This document shows, piece after piece, positions 22,053 to 29,974 of a DNA stretch of 36,296 nt (within the stretch, counting starts at the first letter, position 1; every line of letters starts with the position of its first letter). The DNA lies in NCBI GenBank assembly GCA_003164335.1, contig PLTF01000013.1:1-36296 (forward strand), in the 5' to 3' direction. The notes beneath the pieces are model-generated. The model had not been told where the DNA came from. It saw only the letters and a program-made list of their open reading frames with translations, and ran no database searches. Position numbers and translations under genes: made by a program. The stretch is from Fibrobacterota bacterium. Its GTDB lineage: Bacteria; Fibrobacterota; Chitinivibrionia; Chitinivibrionales; Chitinispirillaceae.

Positions 22053-23968
22053 TGGAGCCGCTCGCTCAGGGGGCGAGCCGGGTAACCGGGGCGGCAGGTG
22101 CGGACCGGACGCCGAAAGGTGCGATTCTTCTGCTTTGCATGCTCATCGGCGTTATAACGTTTGTCACCTTTCTTCCCGCCCTTGAAGGCGGCTTTACCAA
22201 TTGGGATGATGACACGCAGATTGTCGATAACGCCGTTATCCGCCATTGCACCATCCATAATCTCGTGCAGGTCGCTACGTCCGGTACCGGGTACGTGCAG
22301 CCGCTGACCATGATCACCTTCATGGCTGAATATCGATTTTTCGGCTTGAACCCGCATGTTTTCCACTTTACAAGTGTGCTTTTCCACTGCCTGAACGCCC
22401 TCCTGGTCTTTTGGCTCATCACTATCCTGTCACGAAGAATTTTTATCGGTCTCCTTGTTTCGCTGCTTTTTGCCCTGTCACCGCTGCGCGTGGAGTCGGT
22501 CGCCTGGGCCACGGAATGGAAGGATATCCTGTCTTCGTTCTTTTTCCTGCTCTCGCTGATATTCTATGTCAATTATCACCCGGAGGACCGCCGGCGCTGG
22601 TACCTCGGGAGCATCGCAGCGCTCGTCCTTTCATTGTCGTGCAAGCCCATGGCCGTGAGTCAACCTCTCGTACTTCTCCTGATCGATTACCTGCACCGTA
22701 CAAAAATCTCCCGAAACCTTGCGCTCGAAAAGATCCCGTTTTTTGCGATCGCTTTCGCCGCTGCGGTCCTCGCCATAATCACCCAGCGGCAGAGCGGCGC
22801 CATTGCCGGAAACCCCTATTTATCCTTTGTCCAGCGTGCCTGCCTGCCGTTTTACGGGATGCTGTTCTACCCGCTCAAGACCCTGGTGCCGCTGCATCTC
22901 TCGGCGCTGTATCCGATTCCGGTGCATCCGGACCGTTTATTCCTGCTGCAGCTGTACCTGGCTCCCTTCATTGCGGCAGGTTTCCTGGCGGCAGTGTTCC
23001 GGAAGAGAAAATCCCGTACCCTGGTGTTCGGTACGCTTTTCTATCTTGTTACGCTGCTCCCGGTAATGCAGATAGTGCTCATCGGCGATTTCCTGGTTGC
23101 CGACCGGTACTCCTACCTCCCGATGACCGGGCTCTGTTACCTCTTCGCAGCCGGAGCGTTGTACGTGATAGAAGAGAAGCGGCATGCGCATAAAAAAGCG
23201 GGAGTTGCGCTTAAGGCCTGCCTGATGGTGCTGCTGGCCGCGTATGCCTTCGCCTCATTCCAGCGCTGCCGGATCTGGAACGATAGCTTGACTTTATGGA
23301 ATGATGTCATCGCCCGGCACCCCGGTGCAATAGCCTATATCAATCGCGGATGCGCCTGCGCGGCCGCATCCGATTACGGCAGGGCCCTGGATGATTTTAC
23401 TCTGGCTCTTCGCCTCGACCCCGGCTATGCTCCCGGTTATTATAATCGTGGGCTGGTGTATTCGTCTCTGGGCGACACGGGGCGGGCTCTCGAAGATTAT
23501 TCACGGGCGATTGTGCTCGACCCGGGTATGGCCAAGGCCTATAATGATCGCGGCCTGATCTTTGCAGAAGGGCATGACCTGGATCGTGCAGCCGGGGATT
23601 ACCATCAGGCAATCATGCATGATCCGGCAGCGGGGGAGCCGCATTATAATCTCGGGATAATCTATTCCGCCCGCCATGAGTATGACAGCGCCCTGGCGGA
23701 GTACTCCCGGGCGCTGACTCTCAATCCGGCGATTTCCGATGCCTATAACGACCGTGCGCTGGTTTACTGCTATAAAGGGGAATATGGACGCGCGGTAGAG
23801 GATTTCGGTCGTTTTCTCGCACTCAATCCCGGTCGTGCGGTTACCTGGTTCAACAGGGGGCATGCCTTTGCCGCCATGGGCGACGATCGGCGCGCCGAAG
23901 ACGACTTCAGCAGGGCCTGCAGCCTGGGGCTCGTCGAGGGGTGCCGGGCATTACAAGGCAGATACTAG
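22052..23968 (+). CDS. TMTC-like GT-C membrane protein with C-terminal TPR repeats (3)
   Basis: This 638-residue third family member is more distant from the first two. It has the first-loop acidic cluster GGFTNWDDDTQIVDN (Asp52-54) and the conserved SPLRVESVAWATEWKDILSS, then about ten hydrophobic segments and six TPR repeats (AIAYINRGCACAAASDYGRA and onward, the YNRG/YNDRG type). It lacks the palindrome insertion. The ATG at 22052 shares its A with the TGA stop of the preceding gene (1-nt overlap), so translation is probably coupled. A GGGTGG just upstream may help. As for the other two, protein O-mannosylation or another lipid-linked sugar transfer at the periplasmic side is the family-based guess. 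The htpX gene converges 12 nt after the stop. Confidence 0.8.
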   Translation: MEPLAQGASRVTGAAGADRTPKGAILLLCMLIGVITFVTFLPALEGGFTNWDDDTQIVDNAVIRHCTIHNLVQVATSGTGYVQPLTMITFMAEYRFFGLNPHVFHFTSVLFHCLNALLVFWLITILSRRIFIGLLVSLLFALSPLRVESVAWATEWKDILSSFFFLLSLIFYVNYHPEDRRRWYLGSIAALVLSLSCKPMAVSQPLVLLLIDYLHRTKISRNLALEKIPFFAIAFAAAVLAIITQRQSGAIAGNPYLSFVQRACLPFYGMLFYPLKTLVPLHLSALYPIPVHPDRLFLLQLYLAPFIAAGFLAAVFRKRKSRTLVFGTLFYLVTLLPVMQIVLIGDFLVADRYSYLPMTGLCYLFAAGALYVIEEKRHAHKKAGVALKACLMVLLAAYAFASFQRCRIWNDSLTLWNDVIARHPGAIAYINRGCACAAASDYGRALDDFTLALRLDPGYAPGYYNRGLVYSSLGDTGRALEDYSRAIVLDPGMAKAYNDRGLIFAEGHDLDRAAGDYHQAIMHDPAAGEPHYNLGIIYSARHEYDSALAEYSRALTLNPAISDAYNDRALVYCYKGEYGRAVEDFGRFLALNPGRAVTWFNRGHAFAAMGDDRRAEDDFSRACSLGLVEGCRALQGRY

Positions 23969-23980
23969 TAAGATCCCGTC

Positions 23981-24838
23981 TTACATCATTCTCGCCAATT
24001 CCTGCAGTTTCGCGACTCTTTTCGCCATCGGCGGGTGGGTGCTGAAGAGCGAGAGCATGCCGCCGCCCCTGAAGGGATTAACAATAAAGAGGGAGGCGGT
24101 CGTCGGGTTGTCGCTCGGGAGAGGGCGGACCTTGGTCGACATTTCGAGCCGCTGCAATGCATTGGCAAGGGAGAGCGGTCTGCCGCACAATCGGGCTCCG
24201 GCCTCGTCCGCGGCATATTCGCGCGATCGCGAAATGGCCATTTGAATAAGGAGAGCGGCTATCGGGGCGATGAAGGCCATGGCCAGCGATCCGAGGACCC
24301 CGCCCCGGTTATCGTTGCTGCTGCGGCCGCCAATTCCCCCGAACAGGGCGCCCCACTGGACCATGTGGGCAATCCAGGTAATCGCTCCGGCAAGGGTTGC
24401 GGCGATGGTGCCGGTCAGGGTGTCGCGATTCTGCACGTGGGAGAGCTCGTGAGCCATGACCCCTTCAAGCTCGTCTTCGCCGAGCATGCGCAGGATTCCC
24501 ACGGTTGCCGCAACGGATGCATGGGCAGGACTGCGACCGGTGGCGAACGCATTGGCTGCCTCGGAGGGGATGATATACACCTTCGGCATCGGCATGTTGG
24601 CCCGGTCTGCAAGGCGGCGCACCACGCGGAAGAGGACCGGAGCATTCGCTGCGGTTGCCTCCTGGGCCCGGTACATTCGAAGAACGATCTTATCGGAAAA
24701 CCAGTAGCTGACAAAATTCATGACTCCTGCAACCAGGAGTGCGATGAGCGCGCCGTTATTACGGCCCGCCATATAGCCGAAGGTGACGAGCAGGCCGGTA
24801 AGCAAACCTAATAGAAGTGTCGTTTTAACGGAATTCAT
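23981..24838 (-). CDS. htpX: membrane zinc metalloprotease HtpX
   Basis: This 285-residue M48B protease has two N-terminal transmembrane segments (about 8-24 and 28-46). The zinc motif HELSH is at 130-134, the third ligand Glu207 lies in [13 protein letters not shown], and two further hydrophobic segments (about 143-160 and 182-200) lie between. HtpX degrades misfolded or damaged inner-membrane proteins together with Fts[18 protein letters not shown] is a typical family block. The start is ATG at 24838, with AGGAGG 4 nt upstream. The longer frame to 24985 lacks support. It is convergent with the TMTC-like operon, with only 12 nt between stops and just a 6-bp hairpin there, so the transcripts probably overlap. 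It is divergent from the aldolase-like gene. Confidence 0.95.
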   Translation of the reverse strand: MNSVKTTLLLGLLTGLLVTFGYMAGRNNGALIALLVAGVMNFVSYWFSDKIVLRMYRAQEATAANAPVLFRVVRRLADRANMPMPKVYIIPSEAANAFATGRSPAHASVAATVGILRMLGEDELEGVMAHELSHVQNRDTLTGTIAATLAGAITWIAHMVQWGALFGGIGGRSSNDNRGGVLGSLAMAFIAPIAALLIQMAISRSREYAADEAGARLCGRPLSLANALQRLEMSTKVRPLPSDNPTTASLFIVNPFRGGGMLSLFSTHPPMAKRVAKLQELARMM

Positions 24839-25009
24839 GGTTCCTCCTGTAACGATGGTGAAAGGTCCCTCTCTTGTAACGGCATAAAAATACGTCCGCG
24901 TGCCGGAAAAATTCTCCTCCGGGAGGACCACGCCGCGGGCGGGATCCCGGCGAAGGCTCTGCTGCCGTCGATGTATTTTTTTCACTCAACCTGAACAGGC
25001 ATGGCGTGC

Positions 25010-25039
25010 GCAGTCCCCGGAGCTTGCTCCGGGAACTGC
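25010..25039. repeat. short palindromic hairpin in the leader of the aldolase-like gene
   Basis: The arms are GCAGTCCCCGGAGC and GCTCCGGGAACTGC around TT, with one mismatch. It ends 21 nt before the start codon, just upstream of AAGGAG. A similar hairpin is at 27384-27408. Confidence 0.65.
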
Positions 25040-25059
25040 AATACAGCAAGGAGAAGGCG

Positions 25060-26019
25060 ATGTTTCGACCCCAGATCAAGGTTATCGACTGCACCATCCG
25101 TGATGGCGGCCTGATGAACAACTCAAATTTTACCTTTGAGACCGTCCGGGCGATATATGCTGCGGTCTGCGCCGCAAATGTCGATATTGTTGAAATCGGC
25201 TACCGGAACAGCAAGGAGATGTTTTCTCCGAGCAAGTACGGGCTGTGGCGCTTCTGCGACGACGAGGTGCTCAAGCGCCTCACCGACGGCATCGAGCCGC
25301 ACACCAGGCTGGCGGTCATGCAGGATGCCCATAAGGCGGTCCCGGAAGACCTGCTGCCCAAGTCTGAAAGTGTCGTTGATATGGTGCGGATTGCGACCTA
25401 TGTCAAGGATATCGACAAGGCGATCATGCTCGCCAACAATGCGACGGAAAAAGGCTATCAGGCGACCATTAATTTTATGGCCATTTCGCATGTGCTGGAA
25501 CGGGAACTCGATGAGGCGTTGCAGCAGGTTGAAGAGGAAACCGATGTCGTGGCCTGCTACCTGGTCGACTCATTCGGGGCTCTCTACAGCGAGGATGTCG
25601 ATTATCTGGTCCATAAGTTTCAGCGCTACCTCAAGACCAAGGAGGTCGGGGTCCATTTCCATAACCAGCAGCAATTAGCCTATGCCAATACGATCGAAGC
25701 GATAATAAAGAACGCCAATTATCTCGACGGAACGCTCTACGGCCTGGGCAGGGCGGCAGGAAACTGCCCGCTCGAACTGCTCTTCGGCTTCCTGAAAAAC
25801 CCGAAATTCGATCTCCTGCCGCTTCTCGGGGTGATCGGAAAAGAGGTGCTGCCGCTGCAGAAGAGCATTCAGTGGGGCTACTCGGTACCATATATGATTG
25901 CCGGAATGCTCAACCGCCACCCTGAAGCGGCTATCAAGTTGCAGAGCCTGCCGGAGGACGATCCCAGGCGTACGGATTTCGTGGCATTTTTCGAGAAAAT
26001 GGCCAGCGAGGACGCCTGA
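25060..26019 (+). CDS. DRE-TIM aldolase-type metalloenzyme (HMGL-like, 4-hydroxy-2-oxovalerate aldolase-related)
   Basis: This 319-residue TIM-barrel enzyme starts with VIDCTIRDGGLMNNSNF, the DRE-TIM signature with metal-binding Asp10 and catalytic Arg14-Asp15. It also has VEIGYRNSKEMF, LVDSFGALY, and the metal-ligand motif VGVHFHNQQQLA. DGTLYGLGRAAGNCPLELL is the usual glycine loop. The family (HMG-CoA lyase, isopropylmalate synthase, MhpE) makes or breaks C-C bonds next to a carboxylate. The closest type I recall is a stand-alone 'aldolase catalytic domain' protein often found near surface-polysaccharide genes. No acyl-CoA or aromatic catabolism genes are nearby, so the substrate is unknown. 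The start is ATG at 25060 with AAGGAG close upstream. It is convergent with the flavoprotein gene (24 nt between stops). Confidence 0.78.
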   Translation: MFRPQIKVIDCTIRDGGLMNNSNFTFETVRAIYAAVCAANVDIVEIGYRNSKEMFSPSKYGLWRFCDDEVLKRLTDGIEPHTRLAVMQDAHKAVPEDLLPKSESVVDMVRIATYVKDIDKAIMLANNATEKGYQATINFMAISHVLERELDEALQQVEEETDVVACYLVDSFGALYSEDVDYLVHKFQRYLKTKEVGVHFHNQQQLAYANTIEAIIKNANYLDGTLYGLGRAAGNCPLELLFGFLKNPKFDLLPLLGVIGKEVLPLQKSIQWGYSVPYMIAGMLNRHPEAAIKLQSLPEDDPRRTDFVAFFEKMASEDA

Positions 26020-26043
26020 CGCTGCAATCCCGAATGGGTTTAG

Positions 26044-27204
26044 TTATACCATGTGCCGCAATCCCCAGAGCAGCCGGGGAAAGCGGCCGAGGGCGGCTTT
26101 GAAAATCCGGAACATGGTAAGTTTGTCCGGCCCGAGGCCGGAGAGAGCCGCGGTCGCCGCGTTGTAATCTTCATCCGGAACATCGGCGAACGCCGGTTTC
26201 ACGCGGGAGAGCTTCTCATGGCGGCGACCGCGTTTCTTACGCCATGCCGCCTCATACGCGACCGCAATTTTCTGCATTTCCCGCTCTCCGGAAGCCTCCA
26301 GCATGCGTACCGCATGACTTCCCGCAAGTTCCCCGCAGACAAGCGCCTCGGTGATGCCGGATCGGGAAATGGGATTGACCGTGCTTGCGGCGTCTCCAGC
26401 CTTGAGAAATCCGGGCAGCGCCATTTTTGCACGGCCTGCAGCGCAGGGTATGGTCCCTGCGTAATACTTGATAATGGATGCCTCCCGGAAATGATGCTGC
26501 AGAAAGGCATCAAGGAGCCGGCGGATATTGACCTTGCCCTTGAAAGCCGAGCCGATGACGATCCCGATGTTTGCGCTTTTGCCGCGGGGGAAAGCCCACG
26601 CATACCCGCCCGGTGCAAACTCCCTGCTCATGTAAATGTGTACGGTATCTGCGGGAAGGGAAAGACCCTCGGCGAGGGCGAAGTACGCGGGCTCCAGGTC
26701 GGGCGGTTTGCGCGTGAAAGAATCTTCCCTGCCAAGGCCGGCAATGGGGCCGGCGGCATCGATGACTACCCGGCCGCACACGGCAGAGCCGTCGGCAAAC
26801 CCCACGATGCGGCGGAAATTTTTCATGCCCGATACCCTGGTGACCGCGCAGCCGAAACGGCTCGTGACTCCCCGCCGTGCCAGGTCGTCGGCAATATCGC
26901 GCTGCATGGCCGCCCGGTCGATTATGTACCCGCCGTTTTTATCGGTGTAGATGACCTCGACACCGTCGGGCGCATGAAAGCTTGCCTTGCCGATTCCCTG
27001 GCGGACCCAGTTCGGCCTGACGGCGATAGCCTCCTCAAACCCCCGGCGACCTACCGCTTCCGCGCACTGGATCGTGTGTTCCCAGGGAGCGATTTTATCA
27101 ATGAGGAGAATTGCTCGCCTGGTGGTGCCGTTCGATGCATGCAGCCCGGCACTCAGACCAGCGGGGCCTGCGCCGATTATGATGATATCGTAATATTCCT
27201 GCAT
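26044..27204 (-). CDS. geranylgeranyl-reductase-family FAD-dependent oxidoreductase
   Basis: This 386-residue flavoprotein begins MQEYYDIIIIGAGPAGLSAG, an N-terminal FAD-binding Rossmann motif. It continues with CAEAVGRRGFEEA (the CxEx pattern of geranylgeranyl reductases), an NGGYIIDR segment, VIDAAGPIAGLGR, GGYAWAFPRGKSANIGIVIG, and the second FAD motif LKAGDAASTVNPISRSGITEAL. The family reduces isoprenoid double bonds (archaeal lipids, menaquinone, chlorophyll side chain). In a bacterium like this, a quinone or polyprenyl side chain is the likeliest substrate (inference). The start is ATG at 27204. AAAGGG is only 1 nt upstream, and GTG at 27216 is an alternative start. The 70-residue N-terminal extension of the longer frame has no family match and should be excluded. 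Confidence 0.85.
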   Translation of the reverse strand: MQEYYDIIIIGAGPAGLSAGLHASNGTTRRAILLIDKIAPWEHTIQCAEAVGRRGFEEAIAVRPNWVRQGIGKASFHAPDGVEVIYTDKNGGYIIDRAAMQRDIADDLARRGVTSRFGCAVTRVSGMKNFRRIVGFADGSAVCGRVVIDAAGPIAGLGREDSFTRKPPDLEPAYFALAEGLSLPADTVHIYMSREFAPGGYAWAFPRGKSANIGIVIGSAFKGKVNIRRLLDAFLQHHFREASIIKYYAGTIPCAAGRAKMALPGFLKAGDAASTVNPISRSGITEALVCGELAGSHAVRMLEASGEREMQKIAVAYEAAWRKKRGRRHEKLSRVKPAFADVPDEDYNAATAALSGLGPDKLTMFRIFKAALGRFPRLLWGLRHMV

Positions 27205-27660
27205 ACCCTTTCTCACCGGCCTACCGGACAAGGCAGTAAAGATTCCCGCTGATGGCAGGGCAGGGAAAAATACTTTAGGGGACCCCTGAAAATTCCGCTC
27301 TTGGACCGACAGTATCGCTATGACGGTGCATTTCTTAAAATTTGATGAACAGGCACAGCGAGCGCATGACAGGCTGCTTCGCGATCCCCGAAGCTCTGCT
27401 TTGGGGAACTTCAATTCCCGTTCCTTAAAAAAGCATTTGATCTGCGGGCGGGTCGATATTATTTTATTCGTAGTTATTTAATACTGTTGCGGAATTGAGA
27501 TTCAGGAAGTATCGGCTCCTGCAGAAACGGCGCATAGGGAACTCATAATCACAATGCTCTACCTGAGGGGGTGAAAATACCTGAAAATGCGAGAATATTG
27601 AATAATTCGAGAGAACTATTCGTCATAGGAATGGGCCTTCAACATTGACAAAGGAGTGCT
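27205..27660. other. 456-bp divergent intergenic region
   Basis: It contains a small hairpin at 27384-27408 and AT-rich sequence (27460-27620) where promoters for the flavoprotein and the secreted-protein gene would be expected. I cannot assign boxes with confidence. No gene is seen. Confidence 0.5.
27384..27408. repeat. short palindromic hairpin, related to 25010-25039
   Basis: CCCC-G-AAGC (27386-27394) pairs with GCTT-T-GGGG (27398-27406) around TCT, with one G-T wobble. The outline TCCCCGAAGC...GGGGAAC resembles the hairpin upstream of the aldolase-like gene. Confidence 0.5.
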
Positions 27661-29718
27661 ATGTTCAACAGAAGGGCAGTTTCGGCAGTCATCGGGATGG
27701 CGGCAATGTTCGGCGCATGCTTTTCATTGTATGCAGGGGATACGCTGACAACCTGGCAGTACAACACCACCATCACGCTTAACACCTCTGCAACGGGAGC
27801 CAAAACAACCTCCACCCAGTACAATTTTCCCGTGCTGATCCGTTTGACCTCCGCCAACGCGGCGACGGTATTTGCTACGGCGCGAAGCGACGGCGGCGAC
27901 CTGCGGTTCACCAGGCCGGGCGCCGGTGACACCTCGCAGCTCCCCTACGAATTGAATAAGTATAGTGCTGCGCAAAAGACTGCCATTATCTGGGTGAAGG
28001 TAGACTCCCTGGTGGGCAACAATGCGAACCAGACGATCAATATGTATTGGGGCAAGAGCTCTGCGACTACGACCTCGGATTCGACTAAGGTGTTTGCGCC
28101 TGCCAACGGTTTCGGCATGGTACTTCATCTGAATAAGCTGGCCAGCAGTTCGACGCTCTACGATGCCACCGGGCAGGGAAACAATGGAACGCCCAGCGGT
28201 ACCGTAACGGATACTACCGGAGTATTTGACCGTGCTGTCGCGGTGCATTGCTACGGCACCTCCAGTTCGTATGTTGCCGGGGATTCGATAACCATTGCCA
28301 GCCTGATCGGCCAACCGGCCAATGTAACGATGTCGGCATGGGTACGGGTCGACAGTATTGACCAGGCCAACACCTCGGGCAACGGCCATCTTGGATGCAT
28401 CATGTCAATGGGCGATTATGCGAGCATGAACGACGCCGGAGGATCGGGAACCGGAACGGACTCTCTCTGCACCGGCTGGTTTGGTACGGGTACCCAGTGG
28501 AACAACTACGGGTGGCCCACACAGTCCGAAACCGGCACCTCGCTTAACGGTTTTTCCAATACGAGTGGCTACGCATGTCTCCATCAGGGATGGCGGCATG
28601 TTGCCATCGTTATCAATCCCACGGTCGGTTACGCCAATATCTATTATAATGGCGACTCTGTAGCAACTGAACCGGCAGCCAATGCCCTTGCCTGGACCGG
28701 CGGCAACAGCGGCGTCAGGACGGTACTCGGGAAACACGGCGGCGGTCACGCGGGCCTGAAGCTCGGCGGCTCGATCTGCGAAGCCCGAATCGATACCGTC
28801 GCCCGTGCGAGCGACTGGCTCAGGCTGTGCTACCAGAACCAGCAGCCTAACGATTCCCTCACGAGCGTGAGTGCTGCGTCGTCGTCGGGTGTTCCCGCTC
28901 TTCGGTTGCCTGCCAATGGAGCCACGGGACAACCCGTGTCCGAGAGCTTCAGCTGGAGCGCTGCTACTGGAGCCACTTCCTATCAGCTCCAGGTTTCCAT
29001 CAACACTGCTTTCACGACTACATTGTTCAGCCAGGCCGGAATCACTGCACTTACGCAAACGGTCGCCGGGCTTGCGGTCAATGCCACGTACTATTGGCAT
29101 GTGAATGCTGCAGGTACTTCGTCAAATGCATGGGCGGCAACATGGTCCTTTACCACTTCGCCCGTACCGGCAACTCCGGTTCTGTCCTCGCCCTCGAACG
29201 GCGCTACCGGTCAGAAGCTGTCGCTGTCCCTCTCCTGGGGGTCGGCAAGTGGCGCAACGTCCTATGCTCTCCTGGTCTCCGCGGTGTCTACGTTTGCAAC
29301 AACCGTCCAGAGCCAGGTTGGTTTGACCAACACAACGTTTGCACTAAGCGGCCTAGCCACCAAGACCACCTATTTCTGGCAGGTGGAAAGTATCAACAAC
29401 GTCTCACATATGTGGGCGTCAGCCTGGAGCTTTACTACCGTGGCAACGGGAGTGTTGGTCAGCTCCGAAAATACGGTGCTGAAAACGGACTTCGGCGTGA
29501 GGGGTAATGCGCTGCTGTATTCGGTGGCCTCACCCGGCGCAGTTGAAATAACGTTCAGCGACCTTCTTGGCAGGGTAGCGCTGGTGGTGAACAGAAACAT
29601 GGCCGCCGGCAATTACACTCTTGGTCTCCGTAACCTCTCCCTTGCGCCCGGAAGCTATATCGTGCGTTTCAAGACTGGAGGAATCGAAAGAATCAAGACG
29701 GTTATGCTTGAACGCTAG
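27661..29718 (+). CDS. secreted DUF2341-LamG protein with two FN3-like repeats and sorting tail
   Basis: This 685-residue exported protein has a signal peptide (MFNRRAVSAVIGMAAMFGAC, cleavage near YAGD). A DUF2341 domain (about 45-145, NFPVLIRLTSANAATVFATA...TINMYWGK) is followed by a LamG-like domain (about 155-390, VLHLNKL...ICEARIDTVARASDWLR). Two FN3-like repeats end in WSFTT (about 415-595). The C-terminal tail is VEITFSDLLGRVALVVN...PGSYIVRFKTGGIERIKTV. It is probably surface-attached or secreted by a type IX-like route (inference), with an unknown ligand. The start is ATG at 27661 with AAAGGAG close upstream. It is a close paralogue of the next gene over the first about 430 residues and over the tail, and differs in FN3 number. 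A hairpin terminator follows. Confidence 0.85.
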   Translation: MFNRRAVSAVIGMAAMFGACFSLYAGDTLTTWQYNTTITLNTSATGAKTTSTQYNFPVLIRLTSANAATVFATARSDGGDLRFTRPGAGDTSQLPYELNKYSAAQKTAIIWVKVDSLVGNNANQTINMYWGKSSATTTSDSTKVFAPANGFGMVLHLNKLASSSTLYDATGQGNNGTPSGTVTDTTGVFDRAVAVHCYGTSSSYVAGDSITIASLIGQPANVTMSAWVRVDSIDQANTSGNGHLGCIMSMGDYASMNDAGGSGTGTDSLCTGWFGTGTQWNNYGWPTQSETGTSLNGFSNTSGYACLHQGWRHVAIVINPTVGYANIYYNGDSVATEPAANALAWTGGNSGVRTVLGKHGGGHAGLKLGGSICEARIDTVARASDWLRLCYQNQQPNDSLTSVSAASSSGVPALRLPANGATGQPVSESFSWSAATGATSYQLQVSINTAFTTTLFSQAGITALTQTVAGLAVNATYYWHVNAAGTSSNAWAATWSFTTSPVPATPVLSSPSNGATGQKLSLSLSWGSASGATSYALLVSAVSTFATTVQSQVGLTNTTFALSGLATKTTYFWQVESINNVSHMWASAWSFTTVATGVLVSSENTVLKTDFGVRGNALLYSVASPGAVEITFSDLLGRVALVVNRNMAAGNYTLGLRNLSLAPGSYIVRFKTGGIERIKTVMLER

Positions 29719-29740
29719 TTGCCTTTCCATATTCTAAAAA

Positions 29741-29780
29741 AATAGGGGAAGGCACTGAGGGGTGTCTTCCCCTATTTATT
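29741..29780 (+). terminator. intrinsic terminator after the first tandem DUF2341 gene
   Basis: The stem AATAGGGGAAG (29741-29751) pairs with CTTCCCCTATT (29766-29776), followed by TATT. It lies 22 nt after the stop. The A-rich 5' side means it might also work in reverse. Confidence 0.8.
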
Positions 29781-29974
29781 GACCGATTATCTTCTTGAAT
29801 AGTAATAGGGGGCGAATTGGATGTAATTCATGCAGCTTTATTGTGGACGGCACGATGCTTCATCGGTTCTTTTTGCACCGGCCGGTTGGAACGTCGATGC
29901 GCACATGAATGAAAAATCGGAAAAAGGCTGATTCTCAGTCTGCCGGCAGACGGTCAACAACACAAAGGAGAATT

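Noticed and set aside
22411-23193. 260-residue frame inside TMTC-like gene 3
   Set aside because: Pro/Arg/Cys-rich out-of-frame product with no membrane or domain pattern; the main frame is continuous.
23968-23984. Bidirectional terminator between the TMTC-like operon and htpX
   Set aside because: Only a 6-bp stem (GTAAGA/TCTTAC) spanning both stops, without T-runs on either strand; too weak to call.
26053-27252. 399-residue frame antisense to the flavoprotein gene
   Set aside because: Shadow of a GC-biased coding strand; the minus strand has both FAD motifs in register.
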